Shown: one piece after another, positions 63,476 through 64,000 of the stretch
Position numbering within the stretch: position 1 is the stretch's first letter
Layout: each line of letters begins with the position of its first letter
NCBI RefSeq assembly: GCF_002005205.3
Contig: NZ_CP019703.3
Span: 138,303 to 202,302 of the forward strand
Origin: Rhizobium rhizogenes
GTDB taxonomy: Bacteria > Pseudomonadota > Alphaproteobacteria > Rhizobiales > Rhizobiaceae
Direction: 5' to 3'
Length of the DNA: 64,000 nt
Notes under the pieces: model-generated
Told to the model about the DNA's origin: nothing
Databases searched by the model: none
Seen by the model: only the letters and a program-made list of their open reading frames with translations
Position numbers and translations under genes: made by a program

Positions 63476-64000
63476 ATGCAAAGCACTGAAGAGGTGATCT
63501 CTCCCGATTTTCTTCGCCGCCTCGCGGCAGTTGCCGCCCGCGAGACATTGCCCCGGTTCCGGTTGCCGGGAGCCGTCGTCAACAAGATTGCCGGCGGGTT
63601 CGATCCGGTCACCGAAGCCGACCGCGAAACGGAGAAAGCGCTTCGAGCGCTTATCCGTTCGGAATATCCCGATCACGGCATCCTGGGCGAAGAGTTCGGC
63701 AATGAAGGCGCGGATGCGGGCCTGGTCTGGGTCATCGATCCGATCGACGGAACCAGGTCGTTCATATCAGGTATCCCGCTCTGGGGCACGCTTGTCGGGC
63801 TGACCAGGGATGGTGATGCGGTGGCCGGCATGATGGCGCAGCCTTTTATCGGGGAATTGTTTTATGCGACGGGCAACGGCGCATACTACGAGGGCCAGCA
63901 CGGACAAACGCGGCTCGCAACCAGCGCGACGAAGAACCTTGCCGACGCGACGCTCTTCACAACGACGCCGGCGATCTTCGAAGCCGACCGGAGAGCAAGC
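63476..64000 (+). CDS. Inositol-monophosphatase-family phosphatase (3' end outside window)
   Basis: The first 175 residues of a magnesium-dependent phosphatase, open to the end of the window. Metal-site motifs are FDPVTEADRETE, GEE (about 71-73) and WVIDPIDGTRSFISG (about 84-98). The last is closest to the long-type histidinol-phosphatase (HisN) branch. It starts three bases after the second kinase gene, so it belongs to the operon and may remove a phosphate added by the kinases. Confidence 0.88.
   Translation, partial: MQSTEEVISPDFLRRLAAVAARETLPRFRLPGAVVNKIAGGFDPVTEADRETEKALRALIRSEYPDHGILGEEFGNEGADAGLVWVIDPIDGTRSFISGIPLWGTLVGLTRDGDAVAGMMAQPFIGELFYATGNGAYYEGQHGQTRLATSATKNLADATLFTTTPAIFEADRRAS

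Noticed and set aside
62357..63676. 439-codon minus-strand frame across the two kinase genes
   Set aside because: It crosses two supported genes and matches nothing recognisable.

Overview
The window reads as part of a root-inducing (Ri) plasmid of Agrobacterium (Rhizobium) rhizogenes of the cucumopine/mikimopine class. The evidence is the order ORF8 - rolA - rolB - rolC - ORF13 - ORF14 - imidazole-opine synthase, a 25-bp T-DNA right border followed by a tandem 8-bp repeat, and a complete GALLS gene, the A. rhizogenes substitute for VirE2. There is no rolD, which argues against the agropine type. Cucumopine and mikimopine are stereoisomers and their synthases are close homologues, so the exact opine cannot be fixed from sequence alone.

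Layout. 1-10133 is the right part of the T-DNA: AT-rich spacers with plant-type signals, and genes for rooty growth and opine synthesis. The left border lies outside the window. 10131-10290 holds the right border and 17 perfect GTTCGTCA repeats. 10400-37321 is an opine uptake and breakdown region. It has a bacterial copy of the opine synthase gene, a second paralogue with its two domains in the opposite order, two ABC importers, a hydantoinase/oxoprolinase-type HyuA/HyuB pair, an MmgE/PrpD protein, and a full histidine-to-glutamate pathway (HutH, HutU, HutI, HutF, HutG) with HutD and a HutC-like repressor. Cucumopine and mikimopine are condensation products of histidine and 2-oxoglutarate, so the logic is: import, reverse the condensation, then degrade histidine to glutamate and formate. 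Six promoter-proximal copies of a TTGGT(A/C)TATACAA-like palindrome tie most of these genes into one probable HutC regulon.

37353-38507 has two small coupled genes and the remains of a DUF3422 gene joined to an IS30 transposase end. 38753-41665 is a cytokinin cassette: tzs (adenylate prenyltransferase), idi (IPP isomerase) and a LOG-type phosphoribohydrolase, with a TetR gene. 42778-48087 is GALLS, with three 289-residue repeats and an internal start preceded by its own ribosome-binding site.

After a decayed chemotaxis-receptor fragment, 49257-64000 is a second catabolic block with an unknown substrate: EutB/EutC, an N-formylglutamate amidohydrolase-family enzyme, and a tightly packed plus-strand operon of amidase, peptide-type ABC importer, DeoR regulator, M20 hydrolase, two choline-kinase-like phosphotransferases and an inositol-monophosphatase-family enzyme that runs off the window end.

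The strongest observations are: (1) an 829-bp tract that looks identical between the T-DNA opine synthase and the bacterial catabolic copy, inside otherwise diverged paralogues, which suggests recent gene conversion; (2) the domain-swapped paralogue beside it; (3) the operator set; (4) the tzs-idi-LOG cassette; and (5) the unassigned amidase/kinase operon.
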